A DNA stretch of 64,000 nucleotides from NCBI GenBank assembly GCA_013306675.1, contig JABLUY010000141.1:34559-98558 (forward strand), given 5' to 3'. Of the stretch, positions 28,985-39,511 are shown piece by piece. Source of the stretch: Thraustochytrium sp. TN22. Taxonomy: Eukaryota > Sar > Bigyra > Thraustochytrida > Thraustochytriidae. The translations under genes were made by a program, and so were the position numbers. The first letter of the stretch is position 1, and each line of letters begins with the position of its first letter. Under the pieces are notes generated by a model, which worked only from the letters and a program-made list of their open reading frames with translations, was not told the DNA's origin and did not search any database.

Positions 28985-31513
28985 ATGGACGCAGGCGACG
29001 CGGCAGGGCGCAAGCGTCCGCGCAAGAGGAGCGGGGGCGCCTCGCCTCCGGAGGATGGCATGGAAGCGTCCAAGAGCGCTGCATCGATCAGTGGCGCGGG
29101 GAGCGGCCTCGCGGCCAGGGCGTCTCGCTTCGACCCCTTTGCCTCCTTTGCGAAGCCGATGATTCGCAAACTGCTCTCCAACGCGGAGCTGGAACGCAGC
29201 CAGACGCATCGCAACCCACGCCACCAGGGCGCCTTTTACTCGGTGGAACTCGAGCGTCGTCGCTCGCACAACAACCATCACAGCGTCTTCGGGCGCGGCG
29301 GAAGCTCTGCGCAGCCTAGCAACGCGGCCATTCTCGAGGAGCTGCAGGCCACGCCGTCGCGCAGAAGGCACTCCAGCGTCAAGCCTACGCCCTCGACAGG
29401 TCCAATCGAGGCGGGCAAGATGGAGTGCCTCAATGACACCGGTCTGTGGGAGTCCTACTACCACAACACGCTGTCAAAGCAGGGCGACGAGGGCGGCGGC
29501 GGCCAGTCGTCTGCCGACCTGATGGCGCAGGCAGGGTCTTCGGTGGACGGCGCCTTGAGTCAGACCGACGCGCTGGCGCAGGCGGACTCCAAGGGCACTG
29601 CAGAGAGCGGCGAGACCGTCAAGGCGGAGCAGGGCGGAGCGAGCGCCAAGGAGAACGTGGCCGCCAAGGAGGACTCCGTCCGGCGCGGCCTTGGCACCAA
29701 GTCGACCCAGGTAATGCCGGAGGAGGCAGTGGCGCGCGCGCTGCGCTCGTACAAGGCCAAGGTTCCTCGGCCGCTCCTTCGGGAGCGCCTGAGCGATCTC
29801 GGCTGGACCCTTCGCAACATCCTCTTGGTGGACGTCATCATGCCGCACCACCGGTTCCAGCGCGTGTGGGAGCTTTGGATCGTGCTGTGCGTGCTCTGGA
29901 ACGCTGTGCTCCTCCCCTACCACCTGGCGTTTGCGCCAACGAAGGCAGACCAGGGCGCGAGTGTGACCATGGTGGACGACGTCATTGACATGTGCTTCAT
30001 CGTGGATCTGGTGCTCAACTTTGCGACCGCGTACCTGGACGACTGGGGCTCGCTGGTGACGGATCGTCGCGAGATTGCGCGCGCCTACATGAGCCGCTGG
30101 TTCTGGGTGGACCTGCCAGCGACGCTCCCGTTCGAACTCTTCGTGCCGCCGTCCGAGGCGACCGCCATCAACATGGTCAAGTGCATCCGGCTCATCCGCA
30201 TCACCAAGATCTTCAAGTTCCTGGAGCGCTTCCGGTTCGCGAACTCGGCGCGCATCATGCGCCTCTTTGCGTCCCTCATGCTCGTGTGCCATTGGATCGG
30301 CTGCCTGTGGTACTTCATCGGCCACACAACCAGCACGCCGTGCGAGATGTGGGGCGACTTCTTCGACCCGACGCAGCACGACGTGCTTCTGAACGGGACC
30401 TGGGTCTTCTTGGACGGGCCCTACCCAGACGACGACGTTGCGTACTGCTCGTGGCTGTCCGTGCACCGTCTTGGCTCGGACGAGGTCGACACCAGCAGCA
30501 AGTACCTCAAGTCCGTCTATTGGGCTGTGACGACGATCACGTCGGTGGGCTACGGTGACGTGGTCCCCACGACGGACGTGGAGACGCTCTTTACGATCGG
30601 CAACATGCTGCTGGGCGCCGCCATCTACGCGATGATCTTCAGTAACTTCGTCTCGTACATTGCGCGGATGGACCAGTCCGCAACCAAGTACTCGGAGAAG
30701 ATGGAGGACATCCGCGAGCAGATGCGCCTGCTGCGCATCCCGCCGCACATCCGCGAGCGCGTCGAGCAGTACTTTGAGTACATTTGGCTCTGCCACAAGG
30801 GCCTCTTGGACCGCGACAATTACTTCTACGACGAGCTCCCGCTGCCGCTGCATATCGAGTGTGCCGAGTTCCTGCACCTTGACATGTTGCGCGAGAACGC
30901 CCTCTTCCGCTGCTGCTCGCGCAGCTTTTTGCGCGGCGTCACGCTGCGCCTCAAGCCGCAGCTCGTGGTCCCAGGTGAGTATGTCGTGCACAAGGGCGAC
31001 GCCTCCACGGCGATCTACTTTATCACGCGCGGCGAGCTCGAGGTCCTGACGGACTACAACGGCCAGCGCCTCATGGCGCTCGAGGCCGGCAACTCCTTCG
31101 GCGACATTGGCGTGCTCACGCGCAGCAAGCGCAAGGCCTCGGTGCGCGCGCTCACCTTTTGTGACCTGCACTTCCTCGCGGCCGAGGACCTGCGTGAGCT
31201 CCTCCTCGTGTACCAGGAGGACGCGGAGCTCGTCGCCAAGAACGCACTGGATTTCGTGCGCAGCTTCGCGGTCGACAACATCAACGCCGGCAAGGATTCC
31301 GAGGAGGCCCTTTTGCTGAAGGTGCACAACACGATGCGTGAGTCCATCTCGTCCGTCCCGGAGGACGCCGCCGGGAATAAGATTTTGCCGCGCATGTTGT
31401 CAACGCGGCACACGCAAGACGCCGAGCTCTCGGGCGGCATCGCGACCAAGCAAACACACGTGACGAACCCTTTGGGCGGCCGCAATCCCGACAGCAAGAC
31501 GCGCCGCGGCTGA
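28985..31513 (+). CDS. Voltage-gated K+ channel with cyclic-nucleotide-binding domain (CNBD/EAG/HCN type)
   Basis: The protein has 842 aa. A long Ser/Arg-rich cytosolic N-terminus (~1-270) precedes a six-TM channel. S1 is ~295-315, S2 ~330-350, S3 ~371-388. S4 has basic residues every third position (K399, R402, R405, K408, K411). S5 is ~424-446. The pore has the K+ selectivity filter TITSVGYGD (GYG 522-524), and S6 is ~534-556. A C-linker (~560-650) leads to a CNBD (~655-750): VVPGEYVVHKGDASTAIYFI, then the phosphate cassette FGDIGVLTRSKRKASVRA. The usual Glu of FGE is Asp707, while the arginine next to the A-S pair is kept, so cyclic nucleotide binding is possible but uncertain. It is most like plant/protist hyperpolarisation- or depolarisation-gated K+ channels. 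It probably acts as a tetramer in the plasma membrane. Convergent with QPRT. Confidence 0.93.
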   Translation: MDAGDAAGRKRPRKRSGGASPPEDGMEASKSAASISGAGSGLAARASRFDPFASFAKPMIRKLLSNAELERSQTHRNPRHQGAFYSVELERRRSHNNHHSVFGRGGSSAQPSNAAILEELQATPSRRRHSSVKPTPSTGPIEAGKMECLNDTGLWESYYHNTLSKQGDEGGGGQSSADLMAQAGSSVDGALSQTDALAQADSKGTAESGETVKAEQGGASAKENVAAKEDSVRRGLGTKSTQVMPEEAVARALRSYKAKVPRPLLRERLSDLGWTLRNILLVDVIMPHHRFQRVWELWIVLCVLWNAVLLPYHLAFAPTKADQGASVTMVDDVIDMCFIVDLVLNFATAYLDDWGSLVTDRREIARAYMSRWFWVDLPATLPFELFVPPSEATAINMVKCIRLIRITKIFKFLERFRFANSARIMRLFASLMLVCHWIGCLWYFIGHTTSTPCEMWGDFFDPTQHDVLLNGTWVFLDGPYPDDDVAYCSWLSVHRLGSDEVDTSSKYLKSVYWAVTTITSVGYGDVVPTTDVETLFTIGNMLLGAAIYAMIFSNFVSYIARMDQSATKYSEKMEDIREQMRLLRIPPHIRERVEQYFEYIWLCHKGLLDRDNYFYDELPLPLHIECAEFLHLDMLRENALFRCCSRSFLRGVTLRLKPQLVVPGEYVVHKGDASTAIYFITRGELEVLTDYNGQRLMALEAGNSFGDIGVLTRSKRKASVRALTFCDLHFLAAEDLRELLLVYQEDAELVAKNALDFVRSFAVDNINAGKDSEEALLLKVHNTMRESISSVPEDAAGNKILPRMLSTRHTQDAELSGGIATKQTHVTNPLGGRNPDSKTRRG

Positions 31514-31700
31514 AGCAAGGCGAAGGCGGAGGCTAGCTTAGACACACTCCGTTCGTGTGCGGCGACAGGGGACGACCGACCAAGACGCGTCGTGGTTGAA
31601 GCAAGGCAAAGGTGGAGGTTTTTTAGTAGTAAGATAGTAGTTTTTCGTTACCAGCTCTTCTCTCTCTCTTCAAGTACTTGCCAGCGACTCGACTGTCCCC

Positions 31701-32603
31701 CTATTCTGGCCGCTGGATCTTGAGACTGAGGTCCAAGCAAGCGTAGCCCTGCGTGAGCTTGCCCATGGAGAGCACGTCGACGTGCTCGCTGAAAAAGGCG
31801 GCGGCAGTGTCCTCGGTGATACCGCCGCTGGCCTCGATGGTGACATGCGGGTACTTGGCCTTGAGCTGCTCGGCATCGCGCTTGAGCGCAGGCGGCTCGT
31901 AGTTGTCCAGCATGACAACCTCGGCGCCGGCCGCGCAGGCCTCGAGCGCCTCCTCAAGGTCGCGGCACTCGACCTCAATCTTGGACGAGAACCCGGCGGC
32001 CGCGCGCGCCTTTTGCACGGCCTTGGTGATGTTGCCTACGCTCCATACGTGGTTGTCCTTGAGCATGACCATTTGCGAAAGCGAAGTGCGGTGCGTGCTG
32101 CAGCCGCCCACGAGCACGGCGTACTTCTCCACGAGCGCGAAGCCCGGCGTGGTCTTGCGCGTGGCCGCCACCTCCCCATGCCACTGGTGCTCCGCCTTGA
32201 TGCGAGCCATGGTCCGCGCCGCCGTGGCAATGCCGCTGGCGCGCGTCATGATGTTCAGGATGGTGCGCTCCGCCAGCAGGATGCGCCGCACCGGCCCGCG
32301 GATCTTGGCCAGCACACGCTTCTCCTGCGCCGCCTGAGCCGTGATCTCATGGCCGTCCTCCACGAGCCACTCCGCCTGCACGCCCACCACGTCGCAGACC
32401 GCCTGCGCGAAGGGCTTGCCGGCCAGCACGCCCGCCGTCTTGCCCAGCAGGTGCGCCTCCTGCGCGGCGTCGCCCACCACGAAGCCGCCCACGTCGAAGT
32501 GCGGCGCGTCCGCCTGCAGCCACGACCGCACCAGCGCCTCCACCTCGCCGTGCTCCGGCAGCAGCCCCGCCAGCTCCGCCGCGTACGCCGCGCTGTCCGA
32601 CAT
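31701..32603 (-). CDS. QPRT: Nicotinate-nucleotide pyrophosphorylase (quinolinate phosphoribosyltransferase)
   Basis: The protein has 300 aa from the first in-frame ATG (MSDSAAYAAELAGLLPEHGE); the frame continues upstream without an ATG. Length matches the family (~297). It converts quinolinate + PRPP to nicotinate mononucleotide + CO2 + PPi, in de novo NAD synthesis. The N-terminal alpha/beta domain has FDVGGFVVGD, and the catalytic barrel has VAATRKTTPGFALVEKYAVL (quinolinate/PRPP-binding R-K-T-x-P-G), GCSTHRTSLSQMVMLKDNHV, VEVECRDLEEALEA-type strands, VVMLDNYEPP and ASGGI. All expected catalytic motifs are present, so it should be active. Only 187 bp separate its stop from that of the channel. 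Confidence 0.95.
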   Translation of the reverse strand: MSDSAAYAAELAGLLPEHGEVEALVRSWLQADAPHFDVGGFVVGDAAQEAHLLGKTAGVLAGKPFAQAVCDVVGVQAEWLVEDGHEITAQAAQEKRVLAKIRGPVRRILLAERTILNIMTRASGIATAARTMARIKAEHQWHGEVAATRKTTPGFALVEKYAVLVGGCSTHRTSLSQMVMLKDNHVWSVGNITKAVQKARAAAGFSSKIEVECRDLEEALEACAAGAEVVMLDNYEPPALKRDAEQLKAKYPHVTIEASGGITEDTAAAFFSEHVDVLSMGKLTQGYACLDLSLKIQRPE

Positions 32604-33050
32604 CTTGCCCGCGCGCGCCGTCCCTTTTCCGCTCTGCCGCCCGCTGCCTGCTGCCTGCCTACCTGCCTGCCCGGGTTCGCTGTCCAAGTCGCGGCGGCGG
32701 CGCTCACTGTCAACTTGAAGAGGACGAGGAGTTCGGGGCGGGGGCCTTGTTGCGAGCTACGAGCGACGAGCTCGAAGCTAGCTCAAAGCGAGCAAGAGGA
32801 GTCTGGGGCGAGGGCCGCGAGCTGAGCGAGCGTGGTGGTCGAGCCCAAAGCTAGCGAATCAGAGCTTCAACTGTGATGAGATAACTGGCTTGGCAAGGTC
32901 AAGGTCTCCATCTCGCGCGCTACAGCATTGCAACACTGGTCAACATCATCATCACCGTTTACACGTCGTCATGACATGACACGCCGTCAGGACACGCCGT
33001 CAGGACACGTCGTCAGGACATGTCGAAATGACACGTCGTCATGGGAATCG
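32604..33050. other. Spacer between QPRT and the Grx-DEP-DUF547 gene
   Basis: About 450 bases, no gene. It includes a CTGCC tandem (32640-32670) and the imperfect GACACGYCGTCA repeat listed separately. Confidence 0.5.
32961..33042. repeat. Imperfect tandem repeat of a ~14-bp GACACGYCGTCAKG unit
   Basis: About six copies (CACGTCGTCATGA, CACGCCGTCAGGA, CACGTCGTCAGGA and so on) ending a few bases from the stop of the glutaredoxin gene, in its 3' flank. Confidence 0.75.
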
Positions 33051-34544
33051 TTAGGAAGCGCCAATGCCAAAGGCCATGTTGGCGAGGTTGTGCACGGTGC
33101 TCTTCTGCTTGCTGTAGGACTTGGCGGTGGCGGCGTCCGTGGACCAGTCGTAGTTGGCAAAGGCGAAGCGCGGGTTGGACGAGGCCAGCACGGCCTGGGC
33201 GTCCTCGGCCTTTTGGCCGCGCAGCCAGCCGCAGACCTTGCGGGCCGCCTCGAGAGGGGTGGCGCCGAAGTCGCCCGAGTACCAGTGCACGATCTTGGTG
33301 AAGGTGATGGTGTTGCTGGCGCGGTCGACGGAGCAGTTCTCTGGCAGCTCGAAAAAGGCCTGCGCCGCGACCTGCATCTCCTCGTCGACGGCCTCAGCAG
33401 TGAAGCGCTTGATGGGCGGGCATGAGCTGGCCCCGCAGGAGATGCACGCGTGCAGCGCCGGGTTGCACACGGGCATGACGGCGCCAAGGCGCGGGTCGCC
33501 GTTGCGAATAGGCTTGTGCGCGTGCGCCGGCGTGTTGCGGTTGGCGCGCAAGATGCCGTTCTCGAGCACGTTGAAGGAGTAAAACAGCCCGTTCATGGTG
33601 TAGCCAACGTGGTCGAAGAAGTCGGTGCGCTGCATGCTGGAGCCTGGCACGCCCACCTTGGTGAAGGCGTGCAGCGTCAGCAGGTTGTATGTGTTGATGA
33701 CAAAGGCGAGCCGTTGCTTCTCCGGCATGGCCGGCAGGTCCATGCACTGCAGCTCGCAGGCGGCCTCCTCGAAGACGGCGAACTCCAGGCTGGCCACCGC
33801 GGCCAGGTAATCCACCTTGCCGTCGGCCGAGCGGTGCGCCGCGTGCACGGCGTTGAGCTTCTTCTTGAGCGCCGTCACCACCACGATCGGGTCGTCCACG
33901 CGGTCCTGCCACTGGCGGAACTGATTCAGGCTCGCCGGCGCCAGATGCTCCACCAGGCACATGCGCGTCTTGGGCCCTCGCGAGGCGGGCGCCGCGCCCT
34001 TGGTGTACACCACGCCGCCCAGCTCCAGCAGCCGGTCCACCGCCTGCTCTGCCGCGGCGGCGTCCACGCCCAGCGCGGTGCCCACCGTGCGCGCCAGCGC
34101 CGCCGAGGAGAAGTCCGTGCCGAGGTCCGCGCGCACCGCGGCAACCAGCTCAACCAAGCTGAGCTCACGGCCGCTGCCGCCCTCGAAGGTTTCCGTGGCG
34201 CGCGCGCTCGGCTCAGGACGCGGCTCGGGCGGGCCGTCCGGCGCCGCCAGCCGCGGGTCGATCTCTTCGCCTTCGGCCGCCGCCTCGTTCGCCTTCTCCA
34301 GGCGCGCGTCCAGCTCCTGCGCCGTGTCCAGCGCCTCCACGTCGTCCGCGCCGCCCAGGTGGTCATTGCCGAAGAAGACCTGCGGCACGCTCATGGCCTG
34401 CGCCACGTTGAGCATGTCCGCGCGCCGCTTCGGGTAGTCATCCAGGTTGATCTCCGTGTACTCGATCCCGTGCGCCTTGAGGATGCGCTTCGCCTTTTCG
34501 CAGAACCTGCACGACGAGATCGAGAACACGGTCACCTGCGCCAT
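33051..34544 (-). CDS. Glutaredoxin-DEP-DUF547 fusion protein
   Basis: The protein has 497 aa. An N-terminal glutaredoxin domain (1-85) has active-site CRFC (C12, C15; commonly CPYC), the SVPQVFFGNDHLGGADD block (cis-Pro and glutathione-binding GG), and no targeting peptide. A linker leads to a DEP-like winged helix (~125-190: LSLVELVAAVRADLG through RLLELGGVVYTKG). The C-terminal half is DUF547 (~220-440), with KQRLAFVINTYNLLTLHAFT and HACISCGASSCPPI, conserved hallmarks of that family. The same order occurs in a plant protein annotated as an electron carrier (Arabidopsis AT4G08550). DUF547 has an uncharacterised papain-like/peptidase-like fold, and the function of the fusion is unknown. A thiol-dependent role is inferred. 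An intact dithiol CxxC is retained. Confidence 0.9.
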   Translation of the reverse strand: MAQVTVFSISSCRFCEKAKRILKAHGIEYTEINLDDYPKRRADMLNVAQAMSVPQVFFGNDHLGGADDVEALDTAQELDARLEKANEAAAEGEEIDPRLAAPDGPPEPRPEPSARATETFEGGSGRELSLVELVAAVRADLGTDFSSAALARTVGTALGVDAAAAEQAVDRLLELGGVVYTKGAAPASRGPKTRMCLVEHLAPASLNQFRQWQDRVDDPIVVVTALKKKLNAVHAAHRSADGKVDYLAAVASLEFAVFEEAACELQCMDLPAMPEKQRLAFVINTYNLLTLHAFTKVGVPGSSMQRTDFFDHVGYTMNGLFYSFNVLENGILRANRNTPAHAHKPIRNGDPRLGAVMPVCNPALHACISCGASSCPPIKRFTAEAVDEEMQVAAQAFFELPENCSVDRASNTITFTKIVHWYSGDFGATPLEAARKVCGWLRGQKAEDAQAVLASSNPRFAFANYDWSTDAATAKSYSKQKSTVHNLANMAFGIGAS

Positions 34545-35035
34545 GCTGTTGCGCGCCGACCTGTGCGGTCTCCGCAGCTCGCTCTACGAGGCCACGCGAT
34601 TCGGCTCTGCGCGCCCCGTGCCGCGAGTACCTAACCTGCCTTGGGCTCGGCACGAGCGCAATCTTGCGCGCCCGCTCCCGCCTCGGCGTCACCGCCTCCT
34701 GCCGCCGCGCCGCCGGGTCCGCGCGCGCGAGCGCCGGCTCAGGCAGGCGAGGCTCGCTGCCCCGCGCGCGCCTCGAGGCGTCTCGGGTCTGGCTGCGCGG
34801 CGCGCCCGGAGTCGACGGCGCCGGGCTCCGTCAGCGTGGAGAAGGAGCAGACTCGGTCAAGACTACGAATCCAAGCTTCGAGCGAACGAAGAAGGCCTCT
34901 GACCTCATCAGGCTGGCAGCGCGTGAATCGCAGTGATTGTTACTTTCGCTGCCCTCGTTTTCTCGAAGGACATGATGCGACATGATGCTGCTTCAAGTTG
35001 AAGGATAAGCGCAAGCGAGATTGACCGAGGTGTCA
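34545..35035. other. Upstream region of the Grx-DEP-DUF547 gene
   Basis: About 490 bases up to the left target duplication of transposon B. No gene is seen. GC falls sharply after ~34,860, and a short direct repeat GACATGATGC lies at 34968-34987. Confidence 0.5.
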
Positions 35036-35494
35036 CTATCCCAATCACACCTCTATGCTTACTCGTATCCGCCTACCACGCGGGGGTCCCTCGGTGACGC
35101 CCGGCACAGGGGGCACTAAAGCGTATTAAGAGGGTACTTTACTCCCGATTTGCTCCAAAAAAGTGGCCTAGAGTCTGGCGAAGTTAGTTCCGCATTCGAT
35201 CAAAAACGCAGCGATGGGGCCGAGCTTGAAGAGGCCCACTCGAAGCGACCCAAGGCTCCTGCCCCCTATTCATTTTGGCCGAAGGCGTGGTGGTTAGGAT
35301 GAGATGAGCTCGGCAGTTCGCCCAGAGCGGCTTTGGGGGGAGCTCGCGCGCGACTTCGTCGCGGAGCGCGCTGGAGCCGCAGGCGCTGCGGCGCGCGGCT
35401 GCAGGCGGCCCTGGCGGGTGCCTTGTGCCTGCTCTCAGCTCGCACGCCCCTGCCGCAGCGCTTGGACGTGGAGTCGGGCCCGCACTGCGACATC

Positions 35495-36132
35495 ATGGCA
35501 TCGGCGAGGCCTAACCACCGCGTGGAGGACGACAGCGACAGCGACAGCGACAGCGAGTTCGTGCCCCTGGACAAGCGGGACACAGGGGACGAAGACGAAG
35601 AAGGAGAGGAGCTTGGCGACGAGGATGCTCGTGCTGAGGCCGCTGCGCAGCAAGACTTCGAAGACATACTTGCGTTGGTCGACGAACCGACGCGTGGTGC
35701 GAGTGCATGTTCGAGGTCGGCCTCATTCAGCACAAGACCGTTCCGGGGCTCGCAGTCTCGCCGGATGGAGTCGCTCGCGTCCGGCTTCCAGGCGCGGAGT
35801 GCGACGCATCGTCAGTACTATGCAGCGTCGAGATCAAGACGCGCGTCGCGCCTGGAGGCGCGGTAGACGCACGTATCGTGAGCACCCAGATGAACACGTG
35901 GGGGACGAGACTTGGTGGAAGGCCATACCTGCCGAGCACCGCGCGCAAGTCTTGCACCAAGCTGTGGTCCTCCAAATCGATCACGTGCTCTACGTTGCTG
36001 CCAGCACGAGTTCGTGTTTGTACGCCTGCCTCGTTGAAGTGCCTCCGGACGCCCGGCTCGCCATGGAGCGCGCTCTGAAACCGTGGGCGGACAAGCTCAC
36101 GACATGGGCGCACCAGAGCATCGACAGCGGGT
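35495..36132 (+). pseudogene. Frameshifted acidic N-terminus + YqaJ-like nuclease (copy B)
   Basis: Identical in reading and in frame breaks to the copy A region at 18863-19500. Confidence 0.55.
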
Positions 36133-36177
36133 GCGCCGCCCAAGCCACCTGCCATCTTCGGCGAGGAGGAGGGGGCG

Positions 36178-37170
36178 GTGCTGAGCTCGCACTTCCGGCT
36201 GTGGCGCGCCATGCGCAAGCTTGTCGCTCTGAAGGGGCCCATGCGGCCCGTGCATGTCATCAAGTGCTTACCGCAGGAGCTATACAACGTCGCAAAGGGC
36301 GGCGTCGACGGAAGCACACAGTACGTGGAGCAGATCACCAACACGCAGTGCATGAATCTGAGCTGCGACCAGAACATCGCGTTGCGCACGTACAAGCAGC
36401 TCGTTGTCAACGCCATCGTGGTCTACCGCTACTTACAGGCTGCGAGGAAGAGCAACCTCGAAGACAGCGACGGGCTAAAGGCCCTCCGCGACAAGGTGAA
36501 CCGCTCTGAAGCGCTCAGCACTGTCTCGTTCCGCCTCACTGTCGACATGGTCCGTCACGTCTACAGGAGCAGGCAGCTCGATACGGCGCAGGTGGAGTTC
36601 AACATGCAGCCAAGCATGCCCAAGCCCACTGGGCTCACCAGGGAAGCGGCGAGGGACCTCGTGACCGCCGGTAAGCGCAAGCGAACCCCCGAGTTGCAGA
36701 AGTTCTTCAACCACGGCCAAGCCCGCGACATCCGCCTCGATGCCGCACTGCAACATGACTCAGAGGCAGCGGGAAAGGCATCCTTCAACGCCAACAACAA
36801 GAGGATTCCCGCCAAGCGGCTCTGCGTCATCTGCGGCAAGCAAACGCACCGTCGTTGCACCATCTGCGGTGTGCCTCTGCACGTGTTCATGAGAAAGAAT
36901 GAACGCACAACCTGCTTTTCCAAGTGGCACACGCGCGTGCGCGTCGAGCCTCACGAAGGCTTCAAGAAGCGCAAGACAAACGTCAACGGAACACCTTCGC
37001 CCATTTGCCTCGATCATGTCGATTCGAGCAGCGCCAGTGCCTCGTCCGGTACCCCTACAGCGCAGAGCAGGAACGACCACGTAGCCCAAGCCAGCTACAC
37101 CGACACCCCATCAAGCCATAGTTCAAGATCCTCTCGCAGCAGCCTCAGCACGAGTCCATCGTGCCCTTGA
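36178..37170 (+). CDS. piggyBac-like transposase C-terminal region (copy B)
   Basis: Same 330-codon frame as in copy A with no amino-acid difference seen (GGVD block, C-terminal Cys cluster). First ATG at 36211. Confidence 0.6.
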   Translation: MLSSHFRLWRAMRKLVALKGPMRPVHVIKCLPQELYNVAKGGVDGSTQYVEQITNTQCMNLSCDQNIALRTYKQLVVNAIVVYRYLQAARKSNLEDSDGLKALRDKVNRSEALSTVSFRLTVDMVRHVYRSRQLDTAQVEFNMQPSMPKPTGLTREAARDLVTAGKRKRTPELQKFFNHGQARDIRLDAALQHDSEAAGKASFNANNKRIPAKRLCVICGKQTHRRCTICGVPLHVFMRKNERTTCFSKWHTRVRVEPHEGFKKRKTNVNGTPSPICLDHVDSSSASASSGTPTAQSRNDHVAQASYTDTPSSHSSRSSRSSLSTSPSCP

Positions 37171-37835
37171 TGCAGCCCAAGTTGGCCTCAGCATCCGCAC
37201 AGGCCAGTCGGAAGTGACCAACACTTTACGCTTCCATACAAACCCAGTAGTTGAAAGTTCCAAAAATGATTAGAATCATGATAGCAACAGGTCAGTCGAG
37301 CGCAAGCAGGAGAGCCGATTTACTAGGGATAATATGGCTATCCTGATTAAACTCCGTCTAGGGCGATGGGATTGGGCTATCCCAATCACACCTCTATGCT
37401 TACTCGTATCCGCCTACCACGCGGGGGTCCCTCGGTGACGCCCGGCACAGGGGGCACTAAAGCGTATTAAGAGGGTACTTTACTCCCGATTTGCTCCAAA
37501 AAAGTGGCCTAGAGTCTGGCGAAGTTAGTTCCGCATTCGATCAAAAACGCAGCGATGGGGCCGAGCTTGAAGAGGCCCACTCGAAGCGACCCAAGGCTCC
37601 TGCCCCCTATTCATTTTGGCCGAAGGCGTGGTGGTTAGGATGAGATGAGCTCGGCAGTTCGCCCAGAGCGGCTTTGGGGGGAGCTCGCGCGCGACTTCGT
37701 CGCGGAGCGCGCTGGAGCCGCAGGCGCTGCGGCGCGCGGCTGCAGGCGGCCCTGGCGGGTGCCTTGTGCCTGCTCTCAGCTCGCACGCCCCTGCCGCAGC
37801 GCTTGGACGTGGAGTCGGGCCCGCACTGCGACATC

Positions 37836-38473
37836 ATGGCATCGGCGAGGCCTAACCACCGCGTGGAGGACGACAGCGACAGCGACAGCGACAGCGAGTT
37901 CGTGCCCCTGGACAAGCGGGACACAGGGGACGAAGACGAAGAAGGAGAGGAGCTTGGCGACGAGGATGCTCGTGCTGCGGCCGCTGCGCAGCAAGACTTC
38001 GAAGACATACTTGCGTTGGTCGACGAACCGACGCGTGGTGCGAGTGCATGTTCGAGGTCGGCCTCATTCAGCACAAGACCGTTCCGGGGCTCGCAGTCTC
38101 GCCGGATGGAGTCGCTCGCGTCCGGCTTCCAGGCGCGGAGTGCGACGCATCGTCAGTACTATGCAGCGTCGAGATCAAGACGCGCGTCGCGCCTGGAGGC
38201 GCGGTAGACGCACGTATCGTGAGCACCCAGATGAACACGTGGGGGACGAGACTTGGTGGAAGGCCATACCTGCCGAGCACCGCGCGCAAGTCTTGCACCA
38301 AGCTGTGGTCCTCCAAATCGATCACGTGCTCTACGTTGCTGCCAGCACGAGTTCGTGTTTGTACGCCTGCCTCGTTGAAGTGCCTCCGGACGCCCGGCTC
38401 GCCATGGAGCGCGCTCTGAAACCGTGGGCGGACAAGCTCACGACATGGGCGCACCAGAGCATCGACAGCGGGT
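37836..38473 (+). pseudogene. Frameshifted acidic N-terminus + YqaJ-like nuclease (copy C)
   Basis: As in copy A, but with one base change in the acidic region (GCTGCGGCC at 37974-37982 where the others have GCTGAGGCC), changing Glu to Ala. The shared frame breaks are unchanged. Confidence 0.55.
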
Positions 38474-38518
38474 GCGCCGCCCAAGCCACCTGCCATCTTC
38501 GGCGAGGAGGAGGGGGCG

Positions 38519-39511
38519 GTGCTGAGCTCGCACTTCCGGCTGTGGCGCGCCATGCGCAAGCTTGTCGCTCTGAAGGGGCCCATGCGGCCCGTGCATGTCA
38601 TCAAGTGCTTACCGCAGGAGCTATACAACGTCGCAAAGGGCGGCGTCGACGGAAGCACACAGTACGTGGAGCAGATCACCAACACGCAGTGCATGAATCT
38701 GAGCTGCGACCAGAACATCGCGTTGCGCACGTACAAGCAGCTCGTTGTCAACGCCATCGTGGTCTACCGCTACTTACAGGCTGCGAGGAAGAGCAACCTC
38801 GAAGACAGCGACGGGCTAAAGGCCCTCCGCGACAAGGTGAACCGCTCTGAAGCGCTCAGCACTGTCTCGTTCCGCCTCACTGTCGACATGGTCCGTCACG
38901 TCTACAGGAGCAGGCAGCTCGATACGGCGCAGGTGGAGTTCAACATGCAGCCAAGCATGCCCAAGCCCACTGGGCTCACCAGGGAAGCGGCGAGGGACCT
39001 CGTGACCGCCGGTAAGCGCAAGCGAACCCCCGAGTTGCAGAAGTTCTTCAACCACGGCCAAGCCCGCGACATCCGCCTCGATGCCGCACTGCAACATGAC
39101 TCAGAGGCAGCGGGAAAGGCATCCTTCAACGCCAACAACAAGAGGATTCCCGCCAAGCGGCTCTGCGTCATCTGCGGCAAGCAAACGCACCGTCGTTGCA
39201 CCATCTGCGGTGTGCCTCTGCACGTGTTCATGAGAAAGAATGAACGCACAACCTGCTTTTCCAAGTGGCACACGCGCGTGCGCGTCGAGCCTCACGAAGG
39301 CTTCAAGAAGCGCAAGACAAACGTCAACGGAACACCTTCGCCCATTTGCCTCGATCATGTCGATTCGAGCAGCGCCAGTGCCTCGTCCGGTACCCCTACA
39401 GCGCAGAGCAGGAACGACCACGTAGCCCAAGCCAGCTACACCGACACCCCATCAAGCCATAGTTCAAGATCCTCTCGCAGCAGCCTCAGCACGAGTCCAT
39501 CGTGCCCTTGA
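38519..39511 (+). CDS. piggyBac-like transposase C-terminal region (copy C)
   Basis: Same 330-codon frame as in copy A; first ATG at 38552. It lies upstream of the copy D insertion, so the frame is intact. Confidence 0.6.
   Translation: MLSSHFRLWRAMRKLVALKGPMRPVHVIKCLPQELYNVAKGGVDGSTQYVEQITNTQCMNLSCDQNIALRTYKQLVVNAIVVYRYLQAARKSNLEDSDGLKALRDKVNRSEALSTVSFRLTVDMVRHVYRSRQLDTAQVEFNMQPSMPKPTGLTREAARDLVTAGKRKRTPELQKFFNHGQARDIRLDAALQHDSEAAGKASFNANNKRIPAKRLCVICGKQTHRRCTICGVPLHVFMRKNERTTCFSKWHTRVRVEPHEGFKKRKTNVNGTPSPICLDHVDSSSASASSGTPTAQSRNDHVAQASYTDTPSSHSSRSSRSSLSTSPSCP

Larger units (their letters stand above)
35040..37376 (+). mobile_element. Transposon copy B (2,337 bp)
   Basis: Same length and ends as copy A. 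It is flanked by CTAT (35036-35039 and 37377-37380). The right CTAT is also the left flank of copy C, which begins at the very next base. Confidence 0.9.
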
